From positions 62,001 through 126,000 of the forward strand of contig NZ_BAABFA010000007.1 of assembly GCF_039540515.1 (NCBI RefSeq): a stretch of 64,000 nucleotides of DNA. Direction: 5' to 3'. Position 1 is the first letter of the stretch. Each line of letters starts with the position of its first letter. The notes below the pieces were generated by a model. The model was not told the origin of the DNA. It searched no databases and saw only the letters and a program-made list of their open reading frames with translations. This document shows positions 34,578 to 42,087 of this stretch, piece after piece. Both the position numbers and the translations under genes were made by a program. The DNA comes from Nemorincola caseinilytica. Lineage in GTDB: Bacteria; Bacteroidota; Bacteroidia; Chitinophagales; Chitinophagaceae.

Positions 34578-35156
34578 ATGTCGGTAAATAATCCGCATAT
34601 ATTCGATACAGGCATCTATTTCATTACGTTTACTGCCAGTAAATGGATCCCGCTATTTTCGGAGATAGGCTGCTATGACCTGGTCTATAAATGGTTCGAT
34701 GTACTTAAAAGTAAAGGGCATAGTATACTGGGTTATGTTATAATGCCCAATCACGTTCATGTGCTTATTGGCTTCTTAAAAAATGAACAAAGTATCAATA
34801 CCATCATTGGCAGTGGCAAGCGTTTTATGGCATATGGCATTGTGAGCCGGCTAAAGGAACAAGCACAAACATCGATACTGAAAATTCTTGAGGACGGAGT
34901 TTCTGCATACGACAGAAAAAAAGGGCAGTTGCATAAGGTCTTTGAAGGGAAACAGGACATTTTGCTGTGCCATTCATATAAGTTCGTTACGCAGAAACTG
35001 AATTACATACATTCGAATCCAAGCAGCAAAAAATGGGCGCTTGTTGCAAATGTATCAGACTACATGCATAGCTCCGCAGGATATTACCTTTTGCAGAGGC
35101 AAGGGAAATACGAGGTGGAACATGTGAACAAATGGATCGCAGAGAACTGGAAATGA
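34578..35156 (+). CDS. REP-associated tyrosine transposase (RAYT, Y1/IS200-like)
   Basis: 192 residues with the HUH-nuclease signature 'MPNHVHVLIGF' and the later tyrosine helix 'FVTQKLNYIHSNP', both diagnostic of Y1 transposases of the RAYT group. RAYTs cut and move or maintain REP palindromes; most are single-copy and act on the repeats next to them, and such repeats flank this gene on both sides. The start ATG 34578 follows another ATG at 34573 in a different frame. The frame is intact and all catalytic residues are present, so the protein may be active. Codon use (ATT/ATC for Ile) and lower GC mark it as acquired. Confidence 0.93.
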   Translation: MSVNNPHIFDTGIYFITFTASKWIPLFSEIGCYDLVYKWFDVLKSKGHSILGYVIMPNHVHVLIGFLKNEQSINTIIGSGKRFMAYGIVSRLKEQAQTSILKILEDGVSAYDRKKGQLHKVFEGKQDILLCHSYKFVTQKLNYIHSNPSSKKWALVANVSDYMHSSAGYYLLQRQGKYEVEHVNKWIAENWK

Positions 35157-35170
35157 ATTATCGTTTCAGA

Positions 35171-35223
35171 GGCGGCGGGTCCCTGCTCACGCACACGGCT
35201 AGGCCAGGAGACCCACCTAAGAC
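35171..35223 (-). repeat. REP copy 3 (right orientation)
   Basis: GGCGGCGGGTCCCTGC at the left end and GGAGACCCACCTAAGAC at the right end, inverse of copies 1 and 2. It begins 15 bases after the transposase stop. Confidence 0.85.
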
Positions 35224-35225
35224 AC

Positions 35226-35271
35226 CCGGAAGAAACTGATCAAGAACTGACCATGGCCAGAGGCGGCGGGT
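35226..35271. repeat. REP spacer repeat, copy A, with truncated REP
   Basis: CCGGAAGAAACTGATC... to ...CCAGAGGCGGCGGG, repeated with three or so changes at 35440-35485. In copy A the REP breaks off after GGCGGCGGG and continues into unrelated sequence. Confidence 0.75.
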
Positions 35272-35346
35272 ATGTGTGACATACGGAAACCTGTTTAGCG
35301 TATTATCGTTTGTCGGGAAATTGACCAAGAACTGATCACAATAAGA

Positions 35347-35399
35347 GACGGCGGGTCCCTGCTAGCGCACACGGCTAAACGAGGAGACCCGCCTAAGAC
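35347..35399 (-). repeat. REP copy 4 (right orientation)
   Basis: GACGGCGGGTCCCTGC ... GAGGAGACCCGCCTAAGAC, full length. Confidence 0.85.
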
Positions 35400-35410
35400 A
35401 TGACACACAA

Positions 35411-35438
35411 AAGCCAGGCCGGGAGACCCACCTAAGAC
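35411..35438 (-). repeat. REP half copy
   Basis: Only the right arm (AAGCCAGG ... GGGAGACCCACCTAAGAC) is present, 11 bases after copy 4. Confidence 0.75.
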
Positions 35439-35476
35439 ACCCGGAAGAAACTGAGCGAGAACTGACCATGGCCAGA

Positions 35477-35529
35477 GGCGGCGGGTCCCTGCTCACGCAC
35501 AAAGCCAGGCGAGGAGACCCGCTTAAGAC
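35477..35529 (-). repeat. REP copy 5 (right orientation)
   Basis: Full-length copy (GGCGGCGGGTCCCTGC ... GAGGAGACCCGCTTAAGAC) ending 3 bases before the right 74-bp direct repeat. Confidence 0.85.
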
Positions 35530-35532
35530 ACG

Positions 35533-35606
35533 GCCGTTATCATTATGATAGTGCGCCTGTTCAGGTAGTCCCTTCTATTTTTTTAGCAGTTTTATCAGTT
35601 TCTGTA
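35533..35606 (+). repeat. 74-bp direct repeat, right copy
   Basis: Holds the true 3' end of the patatin-like gene plus a leftover copy of the end of the 56-residue membrane protein gene (AVIIMIVRLFR then stop). See 34296-34369. Confidence 0.9.
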
Positions 35607-37803
35607 TCTCGGCCTGGTTATAGGGGTGGTTCACAGAGCCATATATGTCGTCCTTCTCGCGCTGCGTAAGGTGGAAGTTGAGCGCGGCCGTACGGGTGAA
35701 CTCCTGCGGTATGTACTGCAGGGTTATGAACTTCATCTTATTGTCTACAAAGGCGGGGGCAAAGTCTTTTATATAATTATATCCGTAGGACTGGAAGGCC
35801 TCCCATTTGTTCTGTATCACAAATAGCGGATCGGCGAGCATGCTGCCGAGCGATGACTGGTCGGTATTGGCGGTCACATCGTTCTCGCGCGTGTCGCGTA
35901 TCTCCAGGAAGATGGCCTCGCTCGTGTTCTGCCGTATCCAGTCGCGCATCACATGCAGGTAGCGGCTGGCCACCTGTATGCCGAAGTTGTCGCGTAGGCC
36001 TGCATCCATTATGTTCATGCGCGGGTTGGACGGGAGCCTTACCACGGGCAGTATGTAGGGAAATGTGGCATTCATGCGCAGGGCCGATGTGAGCCTGAGG
36101 TCGTGCGCGTTCTGTTCGGGGAAGAAGGCGCAATAATCTACCGCATCTATGGGCGGTGCGGGCAGGTCCAGGGAGTATTCGGGCTGGGTAAGGTAGGCTA
36201 TGCCCTGGTTGCATATCATCAGCTTGCGGCCATCGTTCACTATAGTACCATTGATGATGAGCTGGGGTATGAGCCCCGCGCTCTCGCGCTGCCTGAAGTC
36301 GCCTATGGGCTTATCGAGCAGGCCATAGCTGATGCGGCCCAGTTCCTTCTCGAAGGCATAACCACGGTCGGTGGTGTAGTGCTGGCCGGCTATGGTTATC
36401 TTGTTGAAGGGCGATATCATGTCTATGCTGGCAAAGGAGAACACTATGGGGTTCAGCAGGTCTTTGCCTATGTTATCCTGGAAAGTGTGGGAGTATGGGA
36501 AATGGAGCGTGCCCATACAGTAGGCATCATGCACATTGCGCCAGTAGGCGGCGCCTATCATGCCGCCCGATGCACCGGTTATCATTACAGTATTGCTGAA
36601 GAGCTTGCCACCCGAAAGGCTATCTACATATTGCAGGGTACGGAAGGTCCAGTATGCGGCGCGGGAGCCGCCACCACTTACGGTTATCACCACCAGCGGC
36701 GGCTTTTTGGCACTGTCCGGCGCTACGCGCCCTTTCCATTGCTGCAGGCGTGTCTCCTCCCGTTTGCGGTCGGCATTGTAGCGAAAGGTGGTGAACAGGC
36801 TGCGCAGGGTCTTGTAATGGTATACCTGCTCCAGGTCTTTGTGATAATCGAGCCCGTAGGCAATGCTGCGCAGGTCGAAGACCTTGTACCGCACCATGAT
36901 AGAGAGGAGAACGGTAAAGAGTATCCACCCCAGGGCCTCCCAGCTGCGCAAGAAGTATTTGAACGCACCTACCAGCCCCAGTATGATGGCGAACAGCAGC
37001 AGGAAGCTGCCACCGGCGGGTATACGCAGGAAGGGATTATCGATATAGATGCCCAGCAGCAGCAGTATCATGTAGGCCACAAAGGTGGCAAAGACCACAT
37101 TGCGGTGGTGGCGCTGCAGTATGTTGGCCATCACTTTGGGATGCAGCGAACTGGCGGTCTCTACCGGCACTATGCGAAACCCGAGCGATATATAGGTCTT
37201 GGCGGGCAGGGTGCCGGTATCACGGTCCAGCTGATCGTGGGGTATGATGGCAGTGATGTTCTGCACAGGTGCCGCTATTTTGGACAGGGATGTCTTGAAG
37301 AAATCGCGGCTGACGCGGAAGAAGTATGTGAACGAAATGAGTATTACCAGCATGAAGCCCAGGTAGAACCCCAACTGTTGAAAAATGATGTTATTGAGCG
37401 GCAGTTGCTCCTCGTGCCACTGGTACTTGAAGGCACGAATGGAGTAGAACACCAGGAAGGCAAGCGGAATAATGGAATTATTGAAGCAGTAAATAGGAAA
37501 GGCATGCCGTGTAGCGCGCATATTGGGTATGCGGGTGCTGTGTATGATGAAGGTGGTGATGTTCCACATCATGACGAATACACACAGGCAACTGCCCAGC
37601 AGGAACATACTGAGGTAATTGATCTCGCCCAGGTACTCGGGCGCAAGGAAAAGCGACCGGGCGCCGAAGTGCGCAGCGAAACCGCCGGTGAGGGTGAGCG
37701 TAAGCACCAGCCAGAACACCAGCAGCAGCTGGTACCTGCGGAAATGCAGGAGTACCAGCTGCACCGGCAGAAAATGGTATAGGTCCTTCAGTCTTTGGCG
37801 CAT
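35575..37803 (-). CDS. patatin-like phospholipase with N-terminal membrane domain
   Basis: 742 residues from the ATG at 37803; a TTG ten codons upstream is less likely. Several helices fill the first 320 residues ('LLLVFWLVLTLTLTGG', 'FLLGSCLCVFVMMWNITTFI', 'FLLLFAIILGLVGAFKYFL'). The rest is a patatin domain: oxyanion loop 'TVSGGGSRAAYW', nucleophile Ser412 in 'TGASGGMIG' and catalytic Asp600 in 'IMDAGLRDNFG' (an Asp-Ala-Gly in place of the usual Asp-Gly-Gly). Patatins hydrolyse acyl lipids. The membrane part suggests that it acts on lipids at the inner membrane. Its last codons lie in the duplicated 74-bp segment but the gene is intact. Confidence 0.87.
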   Translation of the reverse strand: MRQRLKDLYHFLPVQLVLLHFRRYQLLLVFWLVLTLTLTGGFAAHFGARSLFLAPEYLGEINYLSMFLLGSCLCVFVMMWNITTFIIHSTRIPNMRATRHAFPIYCFNNSIIPLAFLVFYSIRAFKYQWHEEQLPLNNIIFQQLGFYLGFMLVILISFTYFFRVSRDFFKTSLSKIAAPVQNITAIIPHDQLDRDTGTLPAKTYISLGFRIVPVETASSLHPKVMANILQRHHRNVVFATFVAYMILLLLGIYIDNPFLRIPAGGSFLLLFAIILGLVGAFKYFLRSWEALGWILFTVLLSIMVRYKVFDLRSIAYGLDYHKDLEQVYHYKTLRSLFTTFRYNADRKREETRLQQWKGRVAPDSAKKPPLVVITVSGGGSRAAYWTFRTLQYVDSLSGGKLFSNTVMITGASGGMIGAAYWRNVHDAYCMGTLHFPYSHTFQDNIGKDLLNPIVFSFASIDMISPFNKITIAGQHYTTDRGYAFEKELGRISYGLLDKPIGDFRQRESAGLIPQLIINGTIVNDGRKLMICNQGIAYLTQPEYSLDLPAPPIDAVDYCAFFPEQNAHDLRLTSALRMNATFPYILPVVRLPSNPRMNIMDAGLRDNFGIQVASRYLHVMRDWIRQNTSEAIFLEIRDTRENDVTANTDQSSLGSMLADPLFVIQNKWEAFQSYGYNYIKDFAPAFVDNKMKFITLQYIPQEFTRTAALNFHLTQREKDDIYGSVNHPYNQAEIQKLIKLLKK

Positions 37804-37946
37804 GGTGGTGCAGGGAGCGGTTCTCCCTGACAAGCTACAAAAATATTCCGGGAAAAGCAGCTTGCCTTCCTAATAGTAACAATTCGTTTCGGGGAGACAA
37901 GGGGAGATACGGTCAGGCACATGCATGCACATGTGCGGTGGCACCG

Positions 37947-38135
37947 TCAGGCCACTTTCTTTTCGTCGACCTTGGTATAGGTATAGGTAACGCTGTCACC
38001 TTCCATTTTGAAGGTCACTTCCACTACTTCGGGCCTGAAAAGATCATTGATGTACTTCCTGAGCCGTTTTCCTGTAGCAGCCAGCCAGGAAGACGATGGC
38101 CTTGGCTGCTTTTTGATAACTGTTAACGTGTTCAT
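37947..38135 (-). CDS. 62-residue protein of unknown function
   Basis: ATG start, basic N-terminal half ('KKQPRPSSSWLAATGKRLRK') and a beta-rich C-terminal half ('VVEVTFKMEGDSVTYTYTKV'). No signal or helix. It is upstream of and divergent from rpsF. Codon use is not unlike the neighbours. I recognise no family; the sequence looks more like a real small protein than noise. Confidence 0.5.
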   Translation of the reverse strand: MNTLTVIKKQPRPSSSWLAATGKRLRKYINDLFRPEVVEVTFKMEGDSVTYTYTKVDEKKVA

Positions 38136-38270
38136 GCCAGTATGTTGTTGATAGTCAGTGATAGTTGTTTATTGCAATATGAAATTACCGAAATGTATGT
38201 TAGCGAAATGCAAAAGGTGGCATTTCGTTTCCCACAGGATATTCAATATGGCATAAGAGTTTATATTTTT

Positions 38271-38302
38271 TTTGGATGAAAGAATTGTTTCGCATACCTT
38301 TG
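38271..38302 (+). promoter_or_regulatory. promoter of rpsF-rpsR-rplI
   Basis: TTTG (38271-38274), a 20-base spacer, then TACCTTTG (38295-38302). This is a full match to the Bacteroidota -33/-7 promoter. The transcript would start near 38309 with an 80-base leader. Confidence 0.8.
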
Positions 38303-38313
38303 CACTCCCAAAT

Positions 38314-38362
38314 TTCCCGGCTGTTCCCACTTGTGGGAATAACCGATGTTCCTGCCGGGTAA
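38314..38362 (+). promoter_or_regulatory. candidate S6:S18-binding leader of rpsF
   Basis: Outer stem CCCGGC (38316-38321) / GCCGGG (38355-38360) and inner hairpin TTCCCAC-TT-GTGGGAA (38324-38339). An unpaired stretch with a CCG (AACCGATG, from 38342) lies on the 3' side. A stem with an internal CCG is the core of the known S6:S18 autoregulatory leader, bound by the proteins encoded by rpsF and rpsR downstream. The match was judged by eye. Confidence 0.6.
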
Positions 38363-38388
38363 TGGGATGAACAATTTAAAAACCATTT

Positions 38389-38751
38389 ATGGCAACAGAA
38401 ACAAATCTGCAGGATTATGAGCTGATGGTCATATTCACTCCCGTACTGGCGGAGGATGACTTCAAGACAGCTCAGAAAAAGTACACCGACATCATCAAGG
38501 ACAATGGCGGTAGGATCGTGAACGAAGATGCATGGGGTCTGCGCTCGCTCGCTTACCCTATAGCAAAGAAGACCACCGGCCTGTATGTGGTGATAGAATT
38601 CCAGGCCACCAGCGATGTGAACGCGAAGCTCGAGGTTCAGATGAACCGTGACGAGAACATCATGCGTCACATGATCACCCGTCTCGACAAGTTCGCTGTG
38701 GCATACAACGGCCGCAAGCGCAGCAAAACCTTAACCGCTGAGAACGCATAA
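38389..38751 (+). CDS. rpsF: 30S ribosomal protein S6
   Basis: 120 residues. S6 binds S18 and the central domain of 16S rRNA in the small subunit. Typical S6 segments are 'YELMVIFTPVLAEDDFK', 'GLRSLAYPIAKKTTGLYVVI' and 'ENIMRHMITRL'. There is no Shine-Dalgarno sequence; an A-rich TTTAAAAACC precedes the ATG, as is normal in Bacteroidota. It is the first gene of the rpsF-rpsR-rplI operon, 12 bases before rpsR. Confidence 0.98.
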   Translation: MATETNLQDYELMVIFTPVLAEDDFKTAQKKYTDIIKDNGGRIVNEDAWGLRSLAYPIAKKTTGLYVVIEFQATSDVNAKLEVQMNRDENIMRHMITRLDKFAVAYNGRKRSKTLTAENA

Positions 38752-38763
38752 AACTAACTGGCA

Positions 38764-39030
38764 ATGGCAAAACAGAACGAAATAAAATTCCTGACCACAC
38801 AGCGTGTGGAAAAACGCCAGAAGAAATACTGTCGTTTCAAGAAAATGGGCATCCGTTATGTAGACTACAAGGACGGAGAATTCCTGAAGAAGTTCCTGAA
38901 CGAGCAGGGCAAGATGCTGCCCCGCCGCATATCGGGCAACTCGCTGAAGTTCCAGCGCAAAGTGGCGCAGGCTATAAAGAAAGCGCGCCAGATGGCTATC
39001 TTACCTTATGTTACAGACCTTTTAAAGTAA
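38764..39030 (+). CDS. rpsR: 30S ribosomal protein S18
   Basis: 88 residues. S18 forms a dimer with S6 on the 30S platform. Family features are 'KKYCRFKKMGIRYVDYKDGE', 'FLNEQGKMLPRRISGNSLKF' and the basic 'KVAQAIKKARQMAILPYV'. One Cys is kept in the N-terminal region, so no zinc site. It lies 7 bases before rplI. Confidence 0.98.
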   Translation: MAKQNEIKFLTTQRVEKRQKKYCRFKKMGIRYVDYKDGEFLKKFLNEQGKMLPRRISGNSLKFQRKVAQAIKKARQMAILPYVTDLLK

Positions 39031-39037
39031 TCGAGAC

Positions 39038-39484
39038 ATGCAAGTTATTCTTATAAAAGACGTTGACAACCTGGGCTCGGCCCATGAAATGGTAGAAGTA
39101 AGGCCAGGATATGCCCGCAACTACCTGATACCTCAGAAGTATGCTATAGAAGCTAGCGGCTCTAACCTGAAGATAATGGAAGAGCGTCGCAAGCAGCTGC
39201 AGAAGAAAGAAGCTAAGCTGATGGCAGAGATAGCCAATGTGACCGAAGTGCTGAAAGCGTCGCCTATAAAAGTAGGCGCGAAGATAGGCGTGAGCGGCAA
39301 GATATTCGGCTCGGTAACTGCTATACAGATAGCCCGCGCCATACGCGAGCAGAAAGGCTACGAGATAGACCGTCGCCGCATATCGGTGATAGACGAGGTG
39401 AAAGAAGCAGGTACATACAAAGCCTCTATCGATTTCGGTAAGGAGAATGTACTGGAGATAGAATTCGAAGTAGTAAGCGAATAA
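39038..39484 (+). CDS. rplI: 50S ribosomal protein L9
   Basis: 148 residues, normal L9 length, with both globular domains and the long linking helix. The N-terminal domain is 'VILIKDVDNLGSAHEMVEVR' plus 'GYARNYLIPQKYAIEAS'. The C-terminal domain includes 'GKIFGSVTAIQIARAI'. It binds the base of the L1 stalk on 23S rRNA. Last gene of the operon, with a terminator 23 bases on. Confidence 0.98.
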   Translation: MQVILIKDVDNLGSAHEMVEVRPGYARNYLIPQKYAIEASGSNLKIMEERRKQLQKKEAKLMAEIANVTEVLKASPIKVGAKIGVSGKIFGSVTAIQIARAIREQKGYEIDRRRISVIDEVKEAGTYKASIDFGKENVLEIEFEVVSE

Positions 39485-39506
39485 TATCCGCTTGCCGATG
39501 ATACGG

Positions 39507-39537
39507 AAAGAGGGTGCCTGACGGCATCCTCTTTTTT
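39507..39537 (+). terminator. intrinsic terminator after rplI
   Basis: Stem AAAGAGGGTGCC / GGCATCCTCTTT with one G-U pair, TGAC loop, then a run of T. Confidence 0.92.
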
Positions 39538-39589
39538 GTTATGCCAGCCATAGTGATGCTTTGTAGGCTGTAACCACCGCTTTTTTCGC

Positions 39590-39597
39590 TAACTTTG
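39590..39597 (+). promoter_or_regulatory. TAnnTTTG -7 element of prfA
   Basis: TAACTTTG, exact consensus, 42 bases before the prfA ATG. A -33 TTTG at the proper distance is not evident. Confidence 0.6.
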
Positions 39598-39638
39598 CAC
39601 GCCTTTTAAAGGCTATATTTTCTCAACAACAGCAAGCA

Positions 39639-40724
39639 ATGAGTTCCATAGTAGAAAAACTGGAGGCCATCAATGCCAGGTTCAACGACCTGGGGGTGGC
39701 GCTTACCAATCCGGAGGTAGTGAGCGACAACAACCGTTTTTCGCAGGTGAGCAAGGAATACCGCAAGCTGGAGAAGATAGTGACCGTATACAAGACCTAC
39801 AGGGCCAGCCTGGACAGCCTGGACTTTGCCCGCGAGGTGCTGGATACCGAAAGCGATGAGGACCTGCGCACACTGGCAAAGGACGATATAGAAAAAGAAG
39901 AGACCCGCAAAGCCGAACTGGAAGAAGAGCTGCGCAAGCTGCTGATACCAAAAGACCCTCAAGACGAGAAGAACGCCATATTGGAGATACGCGCCGGCAC
40001 CGGTGGCGACGAGGCCAGCATATTTGCCGGCGACCTCATGCGCATGTATGTACGCTACTGCGAACGCCGTGGCTGGAAGGTGGCCATACTATCGGAAACA
40101 GAGGGCACGGTAGGCGGTTTCAAAGAGGTACAGGTAGAGGTAACGGGAGAGGATGTGTACGGTATCATGAAGTTCGAGAGCGGAGTACACCGCGTGCAGC
40201 GTGTACCAGCTACCGAGGCCAGCGGCAGGGTGCATACATCGGCAGCTACGGTAGCGGTGATGCCCGAGGCCGAGGAGATAGACTTTGAGCTGCGCGAGAG
40301 CGATGTGAAGATGGAGACCGCACGAAGCGGCGGCGCCGGTGGCCAGAATGTGAACAAGGTGGAAACGAAGGTGATACTGACCCACCTGCCGACAGGTACG
40401 GTGGTGATGTGCCAGACAGAACGATCGCAGCTGGGCAACCGCGAAAAGGCCATGAACATGCTGCGTACCCGCCTGTACGAAGAACAGGTGCGCAAGCAGG
40501 AAGAGGAAATAGCACACAGGCGCAAAAGCCTTGTGAGCACGGGCGACCGATCGGCCAAGATAAGGACGTACAACTACCCGCAGGGCCGCATAACCGACCA
40601 CCGCATAAATATGACCATATACAGCCTTGACGATTTCATGAATGGCAACATACAGGAAATGCTGGATGCGCTGCAATTTGCCGAGAATGCCGAGAAGATG
40701 CAGGCCGGCGAAACGGTGATATGA
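39639..40724 (+). CDS. prfA: peptide chain release factor 1
   Basis: 361 residues. RF1 recognises UAA and UAG and triggers release of the finished protein. The peptidyl-tRNA hydrolysis motif is 'GGAGGQNVNKVET'. Codon recognition is of the RF1 type: 'RVPATEASGRVHTSAATVAV' carries the P-A/E-T-style tripeptide region. 'RAGTGGDEASIFAGDLMRMY' is also typical. Its own promoter lies at 39590. The downstream dxr gene has a separate promoter element. Confidence 0.97.
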   Translation: MSSIVEKLEAINARFNDLGVALTNPEVVSDNNRFSQVSKEYRKLEKIVTVYKTYRASLDSLDFAREVLDTESDEDLRTLAKDDIEKEETRKAELEEELRKLLIPKDPQDEKNAILEIRAGTGGDEASIFAGDLMRMYVRYCERRGWKVAILSETEGTVGGFKEVQVEVTGEDVYGIMKFESGVHRVQRVPATEASGRVHTSAATVAVMPEAEEIDFELRESDVKMETARSGGAGGQNVNKVETKVILTHLPTGTVVMCQTERSQLGNREKAMNMLRTRLYEEQVRKQEEEIAHRRKSLVSTGDRSAKIRTYNYPQGRITDHRINMTIYSLDDFMNGNIQEMLDALQFAENAEKMQAGETVI

Positions 40725-40786
40725 TGCCGGTACATGGCAGAGCCGTCTGCGGCAATGCTTTTAACATTTTAGCTTTTTCTTTTTAA

Positions 40787-40794
40787 TATCTTTG
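40787..40794 (+). promoter_or_regulatory. TAnnTTTG -7 element of dxr
   Basis: TATCTTTG, exact consensus, 25 bases before the dxr ATG, giving a very short leader. Confidence 0.6.
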
Positions 40795-40818
40795 AAGTTC
40801 TGTAAATAAAACGGGTGC

Positions 40819-41988
40819 ATGAAGCGAATAGCGATATTGGGGTCTACGGGGTCTATAGGCACACAGGCATTAGAAGTGGTAGCGGCCAATCCCGCACTTT
40901 TCCAGGTAGAGGTTTTGAGCGCACACCGCAATAGCGCACTGCTGATAGAGCAGGCGCGCAAGTTCAAGCCCAATGCAGTAGTGGTGACCGATGAGAGCCG
41001 GTACAAAGAAGTGAAGGACGCACTGATGATGCTGCCCATAAAAGTATTTGCCGGCGAGCGGTCGCTGGATGATGTAGTGCAATGGGAAAGTGTAGATGTG
41101 GTGTTGGGTGCCATAGTAGGCTTTGCCGGACTGAACTCTACGCTGGCGGCGGTAGATGCGGGCAAGACAGTGGCCCTGGCCAACAAGGAAACACTGGTAG
41201 TAGCCGGTGAATTGGTGATGCGCCGCGCGGCAGCAAAGAACGCAGCCATAATACCTGTGGACAGCGAACACTCTGCTATATTCCAATGCCTGGTAGGCGA
41301 GGATACCACGGCGGTAGAGAAGGTGATACTTACGGCATCGGGCGGCCCCTTCCTGGGCCGCAAGCCCAACTACCTGGTGAACGTAAAGGCATCGCACGCG
41401 CTGCAGCACCCCAACTGGAGCATGGGCGCCAAGATATCGATAGACAGCGCCACCCTGATGAACAAGGGGCTGGAGATGATAGAAGCGAAATGGCTCTTTG
41501 GCCTGCGCGACGAGCAGATAGATGTGATAGTGCATCCGCAATCCATCATACACAGCATGGTGCAGTTCACAGACGGATCGGTGAAGTCGCAGATGGGCCT
41601 GCCCGATATGAAGCTGCCTATACAATATGCGCTGGGCTTCCCGCAGCGCATAGCTAATAACTATAAACGTGTGGACTTCAGGGAGCATTCGAAGCTCACC
41701 TTCGAGCTGCCCGACCTGAAGACCTTCCGCAACCTGGCCATAGCCAAGGAGGCAATGATACGCGGCGGCAATGCCCCCTGCGTGCTGAACGCTGCCAACG
41801 AGGTGCTGGTACATGCCTTCCTGCAGAACAAGGTGGGCTTTATGGAAATGAGCGATATGATAGAGAAGACACTGGAAAGTGTGCCCTTCATAGCTAACCC
41901 CGAAATGGACGACCACCGCAAGAGCGATGCCGAGGCCCGCGAATATGCACTGGAATATGCCAAGAAAAGCCAGCTATCCATGTACTAA
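40819..41988 (+). CDS. dxr: 1-deoxy-D-xylulose 5-phosphate reductoisomerase
   Basis: 389 residues. Dxr makes methylerythritol 4-phosphate, the committed step of the MEP isoprenoid pathway, with NADPH and a divalent metal. Motifs: NADPH loop GSTGSIG (8-14), metal and substrate site 'IIPVDSEHSAIFQCL', flexible-loop region 'ASGGPFLGR', and 'MGAKISIDSATLMNKGLEMIEA'. Length is as expected. A 99-base gap of ATTCAAATTCCAAA- and CTTCATACTT-like short repeats separates it from rseP. Confidence 0.97.
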   Translation: MKRIAILGSTGSIGTQALEVVAANPALFQVEVLSAHRNSALLIEQARKFKPNAVVVTDESRYKEVKDALMMLPIKVFAGERSLDDVVQWESVDVVLGAIVGFAGLNSTLAAVDAGKTVALANKETLVVAGELVMRRAAAKNAAIIPVDSEHSAIFQCLVGEDTTAVEKVILTASGGPFLGRKPNYLVNVKASHALQHPNWSMGAKISIDSATLMNKGLEMIEAKWLFGLRDEQIDVIVHPQSIIHSMVQFTDGSVKSQMGLPDMKLPIQYALGFPQRIANNYKRVDFREHSKLTFELPDLKTFRNLAIAKEAMIRGGNAPCVLNAANEVLVHAFLQNKVGFMEMSDMIEKTLESVPFIANPEMDDHRKSDAEAREYALEYAKKSQLSMY

Positions 41989-42087
41989 AATTCAAAAATT
42001 CAAATTCCAAATTCCAAAGTTCAAATTCCAAAGCTCCGCGCTCGCTTCATACTTCATAACTCATACTTCATACTTTCATAGATAAAC

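Larger units (their letters stand above)
34370..35532 (+). mobile_element. REP/RAYT island between two convergent genes
   Basis: About 1.16 kb holding a REP-associated tyrosine transposase gene and at least six copies or part copies of a palindromic repeat. The copies left of the gene are inverted relative to those on the right. The transposase gene is AT-richer than its surroundings and does not share the ATA-rich codon use of the host genes. The island is bounded exactly by a 74-bp direct repeat, so it was inserted between two formerly adjacent convergent genes. Confidence 0.85.

Noticed and set aside
34390..35529. Could the repeats be a CRISPR array?
   Set aside because: The repeats are palindromic, of unequal spacing, inverted on either side of a RAYT gene, and no cas gene is present.
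38200..38670. 156-codon minus-strand ORF over the rpsF leader
   Set aside because: It covers the rpsF promoter, leader and gene and has no family features.
41989..42087. ATTCAAATTCCAAA / CTTCATACTT repeats as a regulatory array
   Set aside because: The units are short, degenerate and AT-rich, and look like slippage-derived intergenic sequence.
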